From Gemmatimonadota bacterium (GTDB lineage Bacteria > Gemmatimonadota > Gemmatimonadetes > Gemmatimonadales > Gemmatimonadaceae), in NCBI GenBank assembly GCA_021413975.1, contig JAIOPJ010000046.1, positions 1-64,000 on the forward strand: a DNA stretch of 64,000 bases, in the 5' to 3' direction. Shown here piece by piece: positions 47,087 to 55,400 of the stretch (within the stretch, counting starts at the first letter, position 1; each line of letters starts with the position of its first letter). A model generated the notes under the pieces. The model saw nothing but the letters and a program-made list of their open reading frames with translations. It searched no databases and was not told the origin of the DNA. The position numbers and the translations under genes were made by a program.

Positions 47087-47100
47087 GGGGCCGGCGATGC

Positions 47101-47106
47101 TATCTT
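47101..47106 (+). promoter_or_regulatory. Possible -10 box of the PolX/PHP gene (leaderless start)
   Basis: TATCTT lies 6 bp before the ATG at 47113, so transcription would begin at the start codon. The -35 position falls inside the heptamer array and shows no clear TTGACA-like box. Positional evidence only. Confidence 0.35.
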
Positions 47107-47112
47107 TCCCCC

Positions 47113-48843
47113 ATGGACTCCCGCTCCGCCGCCCACCTCCTCCACGAGATCGTGGCCCTGCTGGAACTGCAGGGTGAGGACCCGGTGGTCCCCGCGCCCT
47201 ACGCCGATGCGGCACGCGCGCTCGCCTCGTCCGATGCGCAGCCGCTCGACGAACTCCTGCGACGCGACCGCCGCCGTTTCGGATCCGAGGTGATCGAGGT
47301 CCTCGAGGACCTCCAGACGACCGGTGAATCGGCCCTGCTCGACCGCCTGCGCGAGTCGACGCCCGAGGGACTCTTCGAGATGCTCCGCGTCCCGGGGCTC
47401 GGACCGTCACGCATCCGGCGCATCCACGAGGGACTCGGCATCGACACCCTGCAGGAGCTCGAGGACGCCGCACGCGACGGGCGCCTGACCAAGCTCCCGC
47501 GCTTCGGAGCGCGCTCCGCCGAGCAGGTGCTGCGCGGCATCGCCTGGCTCAAGGAGAGCGGGGCGCAGGTGCTCTACCCGCATGGCCGTGCCGAGGCCGA
47601 ACGTCTGCTGGCTCTGGTCCGCCGGCAGCCCGGGGTGGTGCGCGCCGAGATCGCCGGTGCGGTGCGCCGTCACTGCGAGACGGTGCACGAGGTGGAGATC
47701 GTCGCCGCCTGCGTGCGCGAGCCCGAGTCGGTCGCCGCAGCGCTGGTGCACTCGCCGGGCGTCCGCGATTCCGTCGGTAGCGGCACACGCGCCGTGACCA
47801 TCCGCTACGACGACGGCGTGCGCCTCATGCTGCAGTGCGTCCCCGCCGACGAGTTCGTGGTCAGCTGGTTCCGCGCGACCGGCTCCGCGGGTCACGTGCA
47901 GGAGGTGACCGCCCGCGCGGCGCGGCGCGGGCTCACGCTCGGCGCACATCGGCTGCATCGGGCGGACGGATCGGTTGTCGAGCTCCCCGACGAGCCCGCG
48001 CTCTATTCGGCGATCGGCCTCCCCTGGCTCCCGCCCGAGCTTCGCGAGGGTCTGGGCGAATCGGACGCGGCCGCGGACGGCTCGCTGCCGCAGTTGATCG
48101 AATCGGCCGACATCCGGGGCGTGCTGCACTGCCACAGCCAGTACTCCGACGGCGGTTCGACGATCGCCGAGCTCGCGGCGGCCGCGCGTCAGCGGGGCTG
48201 GAGCTATCTCGGCGTCAGCGACCACTCGCAGTCGGCCTTCTACTCCGGCGGCCTCACCGTCGACTCGCTGCAGCAGCAGCACGAGGAGATCGACGCGATC
48301 AACGCGAGCTTCACCGACTTCCGCGTGCTCAAGGGCGTGGAGGCCGACATCCTCCCCTGCGGCCGCATCGACTATCCGGTCGAGGTGCTCGACCGGTTCG
48401 ATTACGTGATCGCCTCGGTGCACTCGCGCATGGGGATGAACGAGACGCAGATGACCGACCGGGTGATCAAGGCGCTCGAGGACCCGCACATGGCCATCCT
48501 CGGACATCCGACGGGTCGGCTCCTGCTGACGCGCGAACCCTACGCGATCGACATGGAGGCGGTCATGCGGCGCGCCGGCGAACTCGGCGTCGCCGTCGAG
48601 CTCAATGCCGACCCGCATCGTCTCGACCTCGACTGGCGTCTCGCGAGAACGGCGCGCCGGCACGGCGTGCAGATCGAGATCGGACCCGACGCGCACTCGA
48701 TCGAGGGACTCGACAACATGGCGCTCGGCATCGGCATGGCGCGCAAGGGCTGGCTCGGCGCGTCGGACGTGATCAACGCCCGCTCGGCGGAAGCGCTGGT
48801 GGAGTTCGCCACCCGTCGGCGCCTCGCGCGCCTGCCGGGTTGA
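47113..48843 (+). CDS. polX: PolX-PHP family protein with degenerate polymerase active site
   Basis: This 576-residue protein has full family length: helix-hairpin-helix segments (VPGLGPSRIRRIHEGLG, LPRFGARSAEQVL), the polymerase beta-like domain (about 1-310) and the PHP domain (335-576). The polymerase metal site is altered: where PolX has GDIDI, this has His192-Glu193-Val194-Glu195-Ile196, and the third Asp appears as Met239. The PHP nuclease ligands are intact: LHCHSQYSDG, GVSDHSQSAF, GVEADILP, ASVHS, LGHPTGR and GPDAHS. I infer a 3'-end-processing nuclease with reduced or no polymerase activity. Endonuclease III follows after 4 bp, consistent with base-excision repair. Confidence 0.9.
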   Translation: MDSRSAAHLLHEIVALLELQGEDPVVPAPYADAARALASSDAQPLDELLRRDRRRFGSEVIEVLEDLQTTGESALLDRLRESTPEGLFEMLRVPGLGPSRIRRIHEGLGIDTLQELEDAARDGRLTKLPRFGARSAEQVLRGIAWLKESGAQVLYPHGRAEAERLLALVRRQPGVVRAEIAGAVRRHCETVHEVEIVAACVREPESVAAALVHSPGVRDSVGSGTRAVTIRYDDGVRLMLQCVPADEFVVSWFRATGSAGHVQEVTARAARRGLTLGAHRLHRADGSVVELPDEPALYSAIGLPWLPPELREGLGESDAAADGSLPQLIESADIRGVLHCHSQYSDGGSTIAELAAAARQRGWSYLGVSDHSQSAFYSGGLTVDSLQQQHEEIDAINASFTDFRVLKGVEADILPCGRIDYPVEVLDRFDYVIASVHSRMGMNETQMTDRVIKALEDPHMAILGHPTGRLLLTREPYAIDMEAVMRRAGELGVAVELNADPHRLDLDWRLARTARRHGVQIEIGPDAHSIEGLDNMALGIGMARKGWLGASDVINARSAEALVEFATRRRLARLPG

Positions 48844-48847
48844 TCGC

Positions 48848-49600
48848 ATGTCAGCCAAGAAGCGCGCGCGGGACGCGAAGAAGCCGGTGAAGAAGGCCGT
48901 GAAGGAGCCGGCGAAACGGCCGGCGAAGAAGGCACCCAGGAAGCGCCCGGCACGCGCGCTTCGCGGCGACGCACTCCGCGACCACGCCCGCGAGATCCAG
49001 CGCCGCCTCGCCGTCGCCTATCCCGACGCGCACTGCGAACTCGACCATCGCAACGCGTTCGAGCTCGCGGTGGCCACGGTGCTCTCGGCTCAGTGCACGG
49101 ACAAGCGCGTGAACATGGTCACCCCCGACCTCTTCGAGCGCTGGCCCGATGCTCGGTCGCTCGCCGCCGCTCCACTCCACGAGATCGAGGACGTGGTGAG
49201 GAGCACCGGCTTCTTCCACAACAAGGCCAAGTCGATCCAGGGCCTCGCGCGCACGGTCGTCACGGAACATGGCGGCCAGCTGCCGCGTACCATGGACGAG
49301 CTCGTCGTCCTTCCCGGCATCGGCCGCAAGACCGCGAACGTCGTGCTCGGGAATGCCTTCGGGATGAACGAGGGCGTGGTGGTCGACACGCATGTCGCGC
49401 GTCTCTCGGCCCGTTTCGGACTCACGCAGGAGACCGACGCCGTGCGGATCGAGCGCGCGCTCATGCCGCTCTTCGAGCGCGAGACCTGGGCGCAGCTCTC
49501 CCACCTCATGATCTGGCACGGACGCCGCACCTGCGATGCCCGCGCTCCCAAGTGCGGCGAATGCGTTCTCGTCGACATCTGCCCTTCCGCGAACCCCTGA
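48848..49600 (+). CDS. nth: Endonuclease III with Lys/Ala-rich N-terminal tail
   Basis: This 250-residue DNA glycosylase/AP lyase acts on oxidised pyrimidines. The core includes LSAQCTDKRVNMVTP, the helix-hairpin-helix LPGIGRKTANVV with catalytic Lys161, Asp180 in VDTHVARL, and a [4Fe-4S] loop with C-x6-C-x2-C-x5-C spacing at the C-terminus. The first 40 residues are an added basic tail of AKK/PAKR repeats like bacterial histone-H1-type sequences, probably raising DNA affinity. The gene lies 4 bp after polX, so repair genes form one operon. Confidence 0.95.
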   Translation: MSAKKRARDAKKPVKKAVKEPAKRPAKKAPRKRPARALRGDALRDHAREIQRRLAVAYPDAHCELDHRNAFELAVATVLSAQCTDKRVNMVTPDLFERWPDARSLAAAPLHEIEDVVRSTGFFHNKAKSIQGLARTVVTEHGGQLPRTMDELVVLPGIGRKTANVVLGNAFGMNEGVVVDTHVARLSARFGLTQETDAVRIERALMPLFERETWAQLSHLMIWHGRRTCDARAPKCGECVLVDICPSANP

Positions 49601-49614
49601 ACCCGACCCCACCC

Positions 49615-50109
49615 GTGATCGAGACCCCGCGCGTCCGCCCGACCCTGCTCCGCTCCCTTGGCGGCATCGCCGCACTGACGGTCGTCGCGCTCGCCGCCGC
49701 CTGTGCGTCGGCGGCCAAGCAGCCGCCCACGACCAATGCGCAGTTGCTCGCGCCGCCGGCGGACCCGTGCGTGCTCGCGCGCGAGGACGCACGGCTCGAC
49801 CCGCGCCTCGACGTGGAACGCGTCCCGGCGCCGTTGAAGATGGATCCCACCCCGATCCGCCGCCCCGTTCCCCGCACCGCCCTCAGCCGCGACGGCAGCT
49901 CCGTCATCAAGGTCGAGGTCCTCGTCGACACGCTCGGCAAGCCCGACATGGCGACCTTCGCCGTGATCGAGTCGTCGAACGTCTGGTTCACGAACGGCGT
50001 GAAGGCGGCGATCGCCAAATGGACCTTCGAGCCGGCGTACCGGAACGGCTGCAAGGTGGCGCGGTTCTATCAGTTCGCGGCCTCGTCGGCGCCGAGAGCA
50101 CGCAGATGA
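49615..50109 (+). CDS. Lipoprotein with TonB C-terminal-type domain
   Basis: This protein has 164 residues from the GTG at 49615, 14 bp after nth. The N-terminal hydrophobic stretch LTVVALAAACAS ends in a lipobox Cys. The last 80 residues resemble a TonB C-terminal domain: SVIKVEVLVDTLGKPDMATF, AVIESSNVWFTNGVKAAIAK and WTFEPAYRNGCKVARFYQFA, with the WxFxPA core. There is no long Pro-rich spacer or TM anchor as in true TonB, so an energy-transducing role is unlikely. The stop codon lies inside a heptamer array. Confidence 0.75.
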   Translation: MIETPRVRPTLLRSLGGIAALTVVALAAACASAAKQPPTTNAQLLAPPADPCVLAREDARLDPRLDVERVPAPLKMDPTPIRRPVPRTALSRDGSSVIKVEVLVDTLGKPDMATFAVIESSNVWFTNGVKAAIAKWTFEPAYRNGCKVARFYQFAASSAPRARR

Positions 50110-50131
50110 AGGCCAAAGGATGAAGGATCAA
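50104..50131 (+). repeat. Heptamer array at the stop of the TonB-like gene
   Basis: AGATGAA, GGCCAAA, GGATGAA, GGATCAA follow in 7-nt register. The TGA stop (50107-50109) is part of the first unit. An oppositely oriented array follows at 50198-50225. Confidence 0.8.
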
Positions 50132-50146
50132 GGGTTGCCGGAACCC
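50132..50146 (+). terminator. Small hairpin between two heptamer arrays
   Basis: GGGTT (50132-50136) pairs with AACCC (50142-50146) around GCCGG, directly after the array. It is short and lacks a T-tract, so at most a weak terminator. Confidence 0.35.
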
Positions 50147-50197
50147 TCCGCCGGTGAGGTGGTCCAACTCTCTCGGCCCCGCTAGATTCCGGTGTCT

Positions 50198-50225
50198 TTC
50201 ATCCTTCATCCTCCGTCCTCCATCC
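50198..50225 (-). repeat. Inverted heptamer array upstream of the cyclophilin gene
   Basis: On the minus strand the units are GGATGGA, GGACGGA, GGATGAA, GGATGAA. It ends 4 bp before the GTG start of the cyclophilin gene and is inverted relative to the array at 50104-50131. Confidence 0.8.
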
Positions 50226-50229
50226 TGCC

Positions 50230-50688
50230 GTGAAGACCGCCACCTTCGAGACCAACAAAGGCACCATCACCGCCGAGCTGTACGAGAAGGACGCTCCGGG
50301 AACGGTCGCTAACTTCGAGAAGCTCGCCAACGACGGCTTCTATGACATGATCCGCTTCCATCGCGTGATCCCCGACTTCGTCGTCCAGGGCGGCTGCCCG
50401 AACGCCAGGATCGGCGGCAAGCCGAGTGGCCCGCCGGGAACGGGCGGACCGGGCTGGAAGATCAAGTGCGAGACCGCGGGCAACCAGCAGACCCACCACG
50501 TCGGCGCGCTCTCCATGGCGCATGCGGGCAAGGACACCGGTGGCTCGCAGTTCTTCATGGTGCTCTCCGAGTCCAACACGCGACACCTGAACGGCGTCCA
50601 CACCGTCTTCGGCCAGATCACCACCGGCCTCGACGTGATGAACAAGCTCACGGACAAGGACCACATGGTCACCGTCCGCGTCGCCTGA
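50230..50688 (+). CDS. Cyclophilin-type peptidyl-prolyl cis-trans isomerase
   Basis: This 152-residue cytoplasmic protein starts at GTG. The cyclophilin core is complete: [32 protein letters not shown] (the FHR and Q of the active site), [20 protein letters not shown] and [20 protein letters not shown]. The catalytic Arg (RFHR) and the SQFF segment are present. The bacterial PpiB-like form lacks insertions. A single GGATGAA unit (50692-50698) follows its stop. No signal peptide, so it acts on cytoplasmic proteins. Confidence 0.95.
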   Translation: MKTATFETNKGTITAELYEKDAPGTVANFEKLANDGFYDMIRFHRVIPDFVVQGGCPNARIGGKPSGPPGTGGPGWKIKCETAGNQQTHHVGALSMAHAGKDTGGSQFFMVLSESNTRHLNGVHTVFGQITTGLDVMNKLTDKDHMVTVRVA

Positions 50689-50749
50689 TCCGGATGAAGG
50701 TGATCCCTTCCACCTGCATCCTTCCCCCTTCCTCGTCCCTGGAGTTCAC

Positions 50750-50914
50750 ATGACCGCTGGCACTCCGATGTCCGGCCGCGACACCGCCGCCGCCTTCAAG
50801 GGTCTCATCATCGGCGCGATCTGCGTCGCCGTCGTGGTCGTCACGATCACGACGCTCACGAACCGGAAGTACGCGAGCCACGAAGCGACCCCGGCCGCGA
50901 CCGAGACGCGTTGA
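50750..50914 (+). CDS. Small single-pass membrane protein (54 aa)
   Basis: The ATG at 50750 is preceded by GGAG (50741-50744). It encodes 54 residues: a short soluble head with MSGRDTAAAFKG, one transmembrane helix LIIGAICVAVVVVTITTL, and a polar tail NRKYASHEATPAATETR. I recognise no family. The P1B-ATPase gene starts 1 bp after its stop, so it could be a small partner of the metal pump or of the oxidase region; this is inference from position. Confidence 0.65.
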   Translation: MTAGTPMSGRDTAAAFKGLIIGAICVAVVVVTITTLTNRKYASHEATPAATETR

Positions 50915-50915
50915 T

Positions 50916-52856
50916 GTGACGACGCCCCTACCGGCGTCCCCCGAGCGCCCCGTGCCCCCCAAGGGGTCCGGGGCGCTCTCGTTCCCCCTCGCGGCGGCAC
51001 GGTGGCCCGCACTCACGCTCGCCGCGCTCGTGCTCGGCGGCGTCATGCACCTCGTGCCGGCGCTCGACCCCTGGGCCCCGGGTTCCCTCACTGTCGCGCT
51101 GGTCCTGCTCGGCGCGCCGGTCGTCTGGCGCACCGTGCGCGGGATCCTGCGCGGCCACTTCGCCGCCGACGTCGTCGCCATGCTCGCGATCGTCACGGCC
51201 GTCGTGCTCCGGGAGCCCTTCGCCGGGCTCGTGATCGTGCTCATGCAGACCGGCGGCGAACTCCTCGAGCGCTACGCCGAGGGCAGGGCCTCGGATGCGG
51301 TGCGCGAACTGGAGGCGGCCGCGCCGCGCATCGCGCATCGGTTGCGCGACGGCGGGACCATCTCCGACGGCGTCGACGACGTCGCGGCCGACCAGATCGC
51401 CGTCGGTGACCGGATCCTCATCCGTCCGGGGGAGATGATCCCGTGCGACGGCACGGTCGTGGAGGGCACCAGCTCGCTCGACACCTCGCGCGTGACCGGC
51501 GAGCCCCTCCCGGAGCGCGTCGGGCCCGGCGTGCCCGTGCGCTCGGGCGTCGTGAACTCCGCCTCGCCGCTCGTCGTGCGCGCGGGCGCGCGGGCGAGTG
51601 AATCGCTCTACGCCCGCATCGTCGAGCTGGTCCGCACCGCGCAGGCGGAGAAGTCGCCGATCCAGCGCATGGCCGACCGCTTCGCCGTCTGGTTCACGCC
51701 GATCACGCTCATCGCCTGCGCGATCGCCTGGGTCGCCTCCGGCGACGCCTCGCGCGTGCTCGCCGTGCTCGTGGTCGCGACGCCCTGCCCGCTCCTGCTC
51801 GCGACGCCGGTCGCGATCATCGGAGGGATCAACCGTGCGGCCCGCCGGCAGGTGATCGTGCGCAACGGCACCGCGCTCGAACTCCTCGCGCAGGTCGACA
51901 CCGTGGTCTTCGACAAGACCGGGACGCTCACGCATGGGCGTCCTTCGGTGGAGTCGGTGGAGACCTTCGGCGCATCGACCGCCGATGCGCTGCTGCAGGC
52001 CGCCGCCGCGCTCGAGATCGGGAGCGGCCATCTGCTCGCGCGCTCCGTGGTCGACGAGGCGCTCTCCCGAGGGCTCACCATCGGTTCCGCCACCGAGGTG
52101 GTCGAGCACGCCGGCCGCGGCGTCACCGGCCTGGTCGACGGCCGCCGCGTCACGGTCGGCAATCGCGCACTGGTCGCGTCATTGCACCCGCAGGCGACCG
52201 CCGAGCTCGACGCAGGCGTTCGCGGCAACGCAGGCGGCCTGCGCGCCTTCGTCGCCGCCGAGTCCCTCGGCACCGGCGTCATCACGTTCGCCGACCGCAT
52301 GCGCGACGACCTCCCGGCCTTCATCCAGCGGTTGAACGCGCTCGGTCTCACGCGCACGGTCCTGCTCTCCGGCGATCACGCCGAGAACGTGGCGCCGGTC
52401 GCGACGGCGCTCGGGATCACCGAGGCGCGCGGCGACCTGCTCCCCGGTGGCAAGGTCGACGCGGTGCGCGCGCTCGAGGCCGAGGGCCGTCGCGTCCTGA
52501 TGGTCGGTGACGGCACGAACGACGCGCCGGCACTCTCGGCGGCGACCGTCGGCGTCGCGCTCGCCGCGCACGGCGGGGGCATCTCGGCCGAGGCGGCGGG
52601 GGTCGTGCTCCTCGCCGACGACGTCACGCGCGTCGAGGACGCGGTGCGGATCGGGCAGAATGCCGTGATGATCGCACGGCAGAGCATCATCGCCGGGCTC
52701 GTGCTGAGCGGCACGGCGATGGTCGTGGCCGCGCTCGGGTTCATCCCGCCGACGGCGGGGGCACTGCTCCAGGAGGCGATCGACGTGGCGGTGATCCTGA
52801 ATGCGCTGCGGGCGGCACGGGATCCTCATGCAGGATCCGCATCGCCGGTGTCGTGA
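50916..52856 (+). CDS. P1B-type metal ATPase with TPCP motif (P1B-5-like)
   Basis: This 646-residue protein starts at GTG, with no N-terminal metal-binding domain. Transmembrane helices surround the actuator motif VTGEPLPE, the TM metal site TPCPLLLATP (Thr289-Pro-Cys291-Pro), phosphorylation Asp333 in VFDKTGTLTHG and the hinge VGDGTNDAPAL. A TPCP motif in place of CPC or SPC is characteristic of the P1B-5 group, whose studied member (Nia of Sinorhizobium) transports Ni2+/Fe2+, but the C-terminal hemerythrin domain of that protein is missing. The last 116 bp overlap the convergent ccoS gene. Confidence 0.85.
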   Translation: MTTPLPASPERPVPPKGSGALSFPLAAARWPALTLAALVLGGVMHLVPALDPWAPGSLTVALVLLGAPVVWRTVRGILRGHFAADVVAMLAIVTAVVLREPFAGLVIVLMQTGGELLERYAEGRASDAVRELEAAAPRIAHRLRDGGTISDGVDDVAADQIAVGDRILIRPGEMIPCDGTVVEGTSSLDTSRVTGEPLPERVGPGVPVRSGVVNSASPLVVRAGARASESLYARIVELVRTAQAEKSPIQRMADRFAVWFTPITLIACAIAWVASGDASRVLAVLVVATPCPLLLATPVAIIGGINRAARRQVIVRNGTALELLAQVDTVVFDKTGTLTHGRPSVESVETFGASTADALLQAAAALEIGSGHLLARSVVDEALSRGLTIGSATEVVEHAGRGVTGLVDGRRVTVGNRALVASLHPQATAELDAGVRGNAGGLRAFVAAESLGTGVITFADRMRDDLPAFIQRLNALGLTRTVLLSGDHAENVAPVATALGITEARGDLLPGGKVDAVRALEAEGRRVLMVGDGTNDAPALSAATVGVALAAHGGGISAEAAGVVLLADDVTRVEDAVRIGQNAVMIARQSIIAGLVLSGTAMVVAALGFIPPTAGALLQEAIDVAVILNALRAARDPHAGSASPVS

Positions 52857-52956
52857 GGTCGTCGAACTGCCCGTTCTTGCTCGACCAGGCATAGGCCCCG
52901 ACGAACACGACCACCATCACGAGCGCGACCGGGATCAGCACGTACAGGACGCTCAC
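52741..52956 (-). CDS. ccoS: cbb3 oxidase maturation protein CcoS
   Basis: This 71-residue protein starts at the GTG at 52956, overlapping the ccoI stop by 4 bp. SVLYVLIPVALVMVVVFVGA, then YAWSSKNGQFDDLTTPAMRI, matches CcoS, including the SGQFDDLxTPAxRIL motif after the single transmembrane helix. CcoS is needed for cofactor insertion into cbb3 oxidase. A Pro/Ser-rich tail (about 25 residues) beyond the conserved part is coded in the 116-bp overlap with the P1B-ATPase gene on the other strand. Confidence 0.88.
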   Translation of the reverse strand: MSVLYVLIPVALVMVVVFVGAYAWSSKNGQFDDLTTPAMRILHEDPVPPAAHSGSPPRRSPPGAVPPPSAG

Positions 52957-55400
52957 GCCGCGCTCCTCGAGAAGGTCCGGCTCCGCCACGCGCCGACGAT
53001 GGCGGTCACCGAACTGACCGGCATGAGGATCGCCGCGACGATCGGATCGAGCAAGCCCAGCATCGCGAGCGACACCGCGATGGCGTTGTAGCCGAGCGCG
53101 ATCGCCATGTTGCGGCGGATCACGTGCGTGGTGCGGTGCGCACCGTCCAGCAGGTCGCGCAACGCGCCGATCCCGCCGCGGGCGAGATAGACGTCGGCCG
53201 CCGCCATCGACGCCTCGGCGCCGCCGCGGACCGCGATCCCCACGGTCGCGGCGGAGATCGCCGCCGCATCGTTCACGCCATCGCCGACCATCACCACCGG
53301 CCCGCGCGCGCGCGCCGCGAGCACCGCCTCGCGCTTCCGCTCCGGCGTCGCACCGCCCTCGCACTCGCGGGGGTCGAGCCCGAGCGTACCGGCCACGTGA
53401 TCGACCACCGCGGTCGCGTCGCCGCTGAGGATGCGCACCTGCCAGCCGGCCGCCTGCAGCGCCGTCACCGCGGCCTTCGCCTCGGGACGCAGCGGATCGC
53501 CGAAGCCGGCGCGCGCCACCACGGCACCGTCGACCTCGACGAGCACCGTCGTCCGCACCGATTCGTCGGGCACCGCGTGCCCGATCACCCAGGACGGGCG
53601 ACCGATGCGCACGAGATGCCCACCCACGCGCGCCTCGACGCCGGCGCCGAGTGTCTCGCGCACCTCGTCGGCGTCGGGTGCCGCGGTCTCCGCCCATGCC
53701 GACGCGAAGGCGGCAGCGACCGGATGCCGCGAGTGACGCTCCGCCGCGAGGACGAGGGGACGCACCGCATCGTCGCCGTCCCACTCCTCGAGCGCCAGCC
53801 GGCCCTCGGTGACCGTCCCCGTCTTGTCCACGAAGAGCGTGCCGCGCCCCGTGAGCGACTCGAGCGCATGGCCGCCCTTGATCAGGATCCCCCGCCCCGC
53901 CGCGCGCCCGATCGCCACCGTGAACGCCAACGGGGTGGCCATCGCCAGTGCGCAGGGACAGGTCACCACGAGCAGCGCGATCGCGTTGTTCACGGCGGCG
54001 GCGCTGTCGCGCGACCACCAGAGCGCCACGGTCGTTCCCGCGAGCGCGAGCACCACGGCGATGAACCATCCGGCCATCCGGTCGGCGAAGAGCACCACCG
54101 GTGCCCGCTCGCGCGCCCCTTGCTCCACGTCGCGCAGCAGCCGCCCCAGCCGGCTGTCGGCCCCGGCCTGCTCCACGCGCACCCGCAGTGCACTGCTGAG
54201 GTTCACGGTGCCGGCATACACGGCGTCCCCCGCCCGCACCGAGACCGGCCGCGACTCACCGGTGAGCAGCGCGAGGTCGACCGCCGAGTCGCCTCGCATC
54301 ACCACGCCGTCGGCGGCGAGCGTGTCGCCGGCGCGCACCTCGAGTTCCATGCCGGGCACCACCGCCTCGGTGGGGATCTCGTTCACCGCACCGGTCACCG
54401 CGTCGATCACGCGCGCGGTCGCCGGCGCCAGCGCGCCGAGCAGCGCCGCCGCATCGGCCGCGGTGCGCTGTGCGCTGTTCTGGAGGTACCGCCCCACGAG
54501 CAGCAGCAGGATGAGCGTGGAGACCGCGTCGAAGTAGATCGGCCCCGAGTCGCGGACGGTGTTGATCGACCCCTGCACCACGCCCGCACCGAGCGCGAGC
54601 GCGATCGGCACGTCCATGTGCAGCCCGCGCGCCTTGAGCGCCTGCCACGCGCTCGTGAAGAAGATCCGGCCCGGCCAGACGACCGCCGGGATCACGAGCA
54701 CGAGGCTGATCCAGCGGAAGTACCGCTCGAACTCGCGCTCCATCCCGCCGAAGAGCCCGCTGTAGAGCGCGAGCGAGATCGCCATCACGTTCATCGCGAT
54801 CGCGCCCGCGACGCCGATGCGCGTGAGCATCGTGCGTTCCTCGGCGCGGCGCGCCTCGTCGGCACGGCGGCCGCGATACGGATGCGGCCGGTAGCCGAGC
54901 TGGTCGAGCGTGCGCGCGAGTGCGCTGAGCGTGGTGACCTGCGGATCCCACGTGAGCCGCGCGAGCGCACGGGTGACGTCGAGCTCCGCCTGGATCGCGC
55001 CGGCGACCGCCATCGGCATCCGTTCCACGAGCCAGACGCACGAGGCGCAGTGCACGCCCTCGAGGTAGAGCGCGATCTCGCTCAGGCCGTCCGCGCGCCG
55101 CGAGACGTGCGCCGCCTGGAAGGCCTCGTGATCGAACTCGGCGAAGCTCCGTCCGCTCACGGCCACGCGATTCGTGATGCGGTCCGGGAGCGCGTAGAAG
55201 CCGCCGAGCCCGCTCTGCCGGATGATCGACGCCGCGGTCTCGCAGCCCGCGCAGCAATACGTCTCGCCATCGAGCGTGCGCGCGTCGCCCGGCGCGGCCT
55301 CGAGCCCGCAGTGAGCGCACGTCAGGGCCGCGCTCGCGCCCGCGCTCGTACCCGCGCTCACGCCCGCGGCGCGGAGATCAGCGGTGGCCGTCATGCGCAT
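52953..55400 (-). CDS. ccoI: Copper-transporting P-type ATPase CcoI/FixI
   Basis: This 815-residue protein supplies copper for the CcoN Cu-B site. The N-terminus has a Cys-rich module (Cys28-x-x-Cys31 and Cys49, Cys50, Cys53) before the HMA domain with GVHCASCVWL (Cys118, Cys121), as is usual for FixI. The core has LTGESRPVSV, TCPCALAMATP (CPC), FVDKTGTVTEG and MVGDGVNDAAAISAATVG. It overlaps the DsbD_2-type gene upstream by 23 bp and ccoS downstream by 4 bp. Confidence 0.95.
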   Translation of the reverse strand: MRMTATADLRAAGVSAGTSAGASAALTCAHCGLEAAPGDARTLDGETYCCAGCETAASIIRQSGLGGFYALPDRITNRVAVSGRSFAEFDHEAFQAAHVSRRADGLSEIALYLEGVHCASCVWLVERMPMAVAGAIQAELDVTRALARLTWDPQVTTLSALARTLDQLGYRPHPYRGRRADEARRAEERTMLTRIGVAGAIAMNVMAISLALYSGLFGGMEREFERYFRWISLVLVIPAVVWPGRIFFTSAWQALKARGLHMDVPIALALGAGVVQGSINTVRDSGPIYFDAVSTLILLLLVGRYLQNSAQRTAADAAALLGALAPATARVIDAVTGAVNEIPTEAVVPGMELEVRAGDTLAADGVVMRGDSAVDLALLTGESRPVSVRAGDAVYAGTVNLSSALRVRVEQAGADSRLGRLLRDVEQGARERAPVVLFADRMAGWFIAVVLALAGTTVALWWSRDSAAAVNNAIALLVVTCPCALAMATPLAFTVAIGRAAGRGILIKGGHALESLTGRGTLFVDKTGTVTEGRLALEEWDGDDAVRPLVLAAERHSRHPVAAAFASAWAETAAPDADEVRETLGAGVEARVGGHLVRIGRPSWVIGHAVPDESVRTTVLVEVDGAVVARAGFGDPLRPEAKAAVTALQAAGWQVRILSGDATAVVDHVAGTLGLDPRECEGGATPERKREAVLAARARGPVVMVGDGVNDAAAISAATVGIAVRGGAEASMAAADVYLARGGIGALRDLLDGAHRTTHVIRRNMAIALGYNAIAVSLAMLGLLDPIVAAILMPVSSVTAIVGAWRSRTFSRSAA

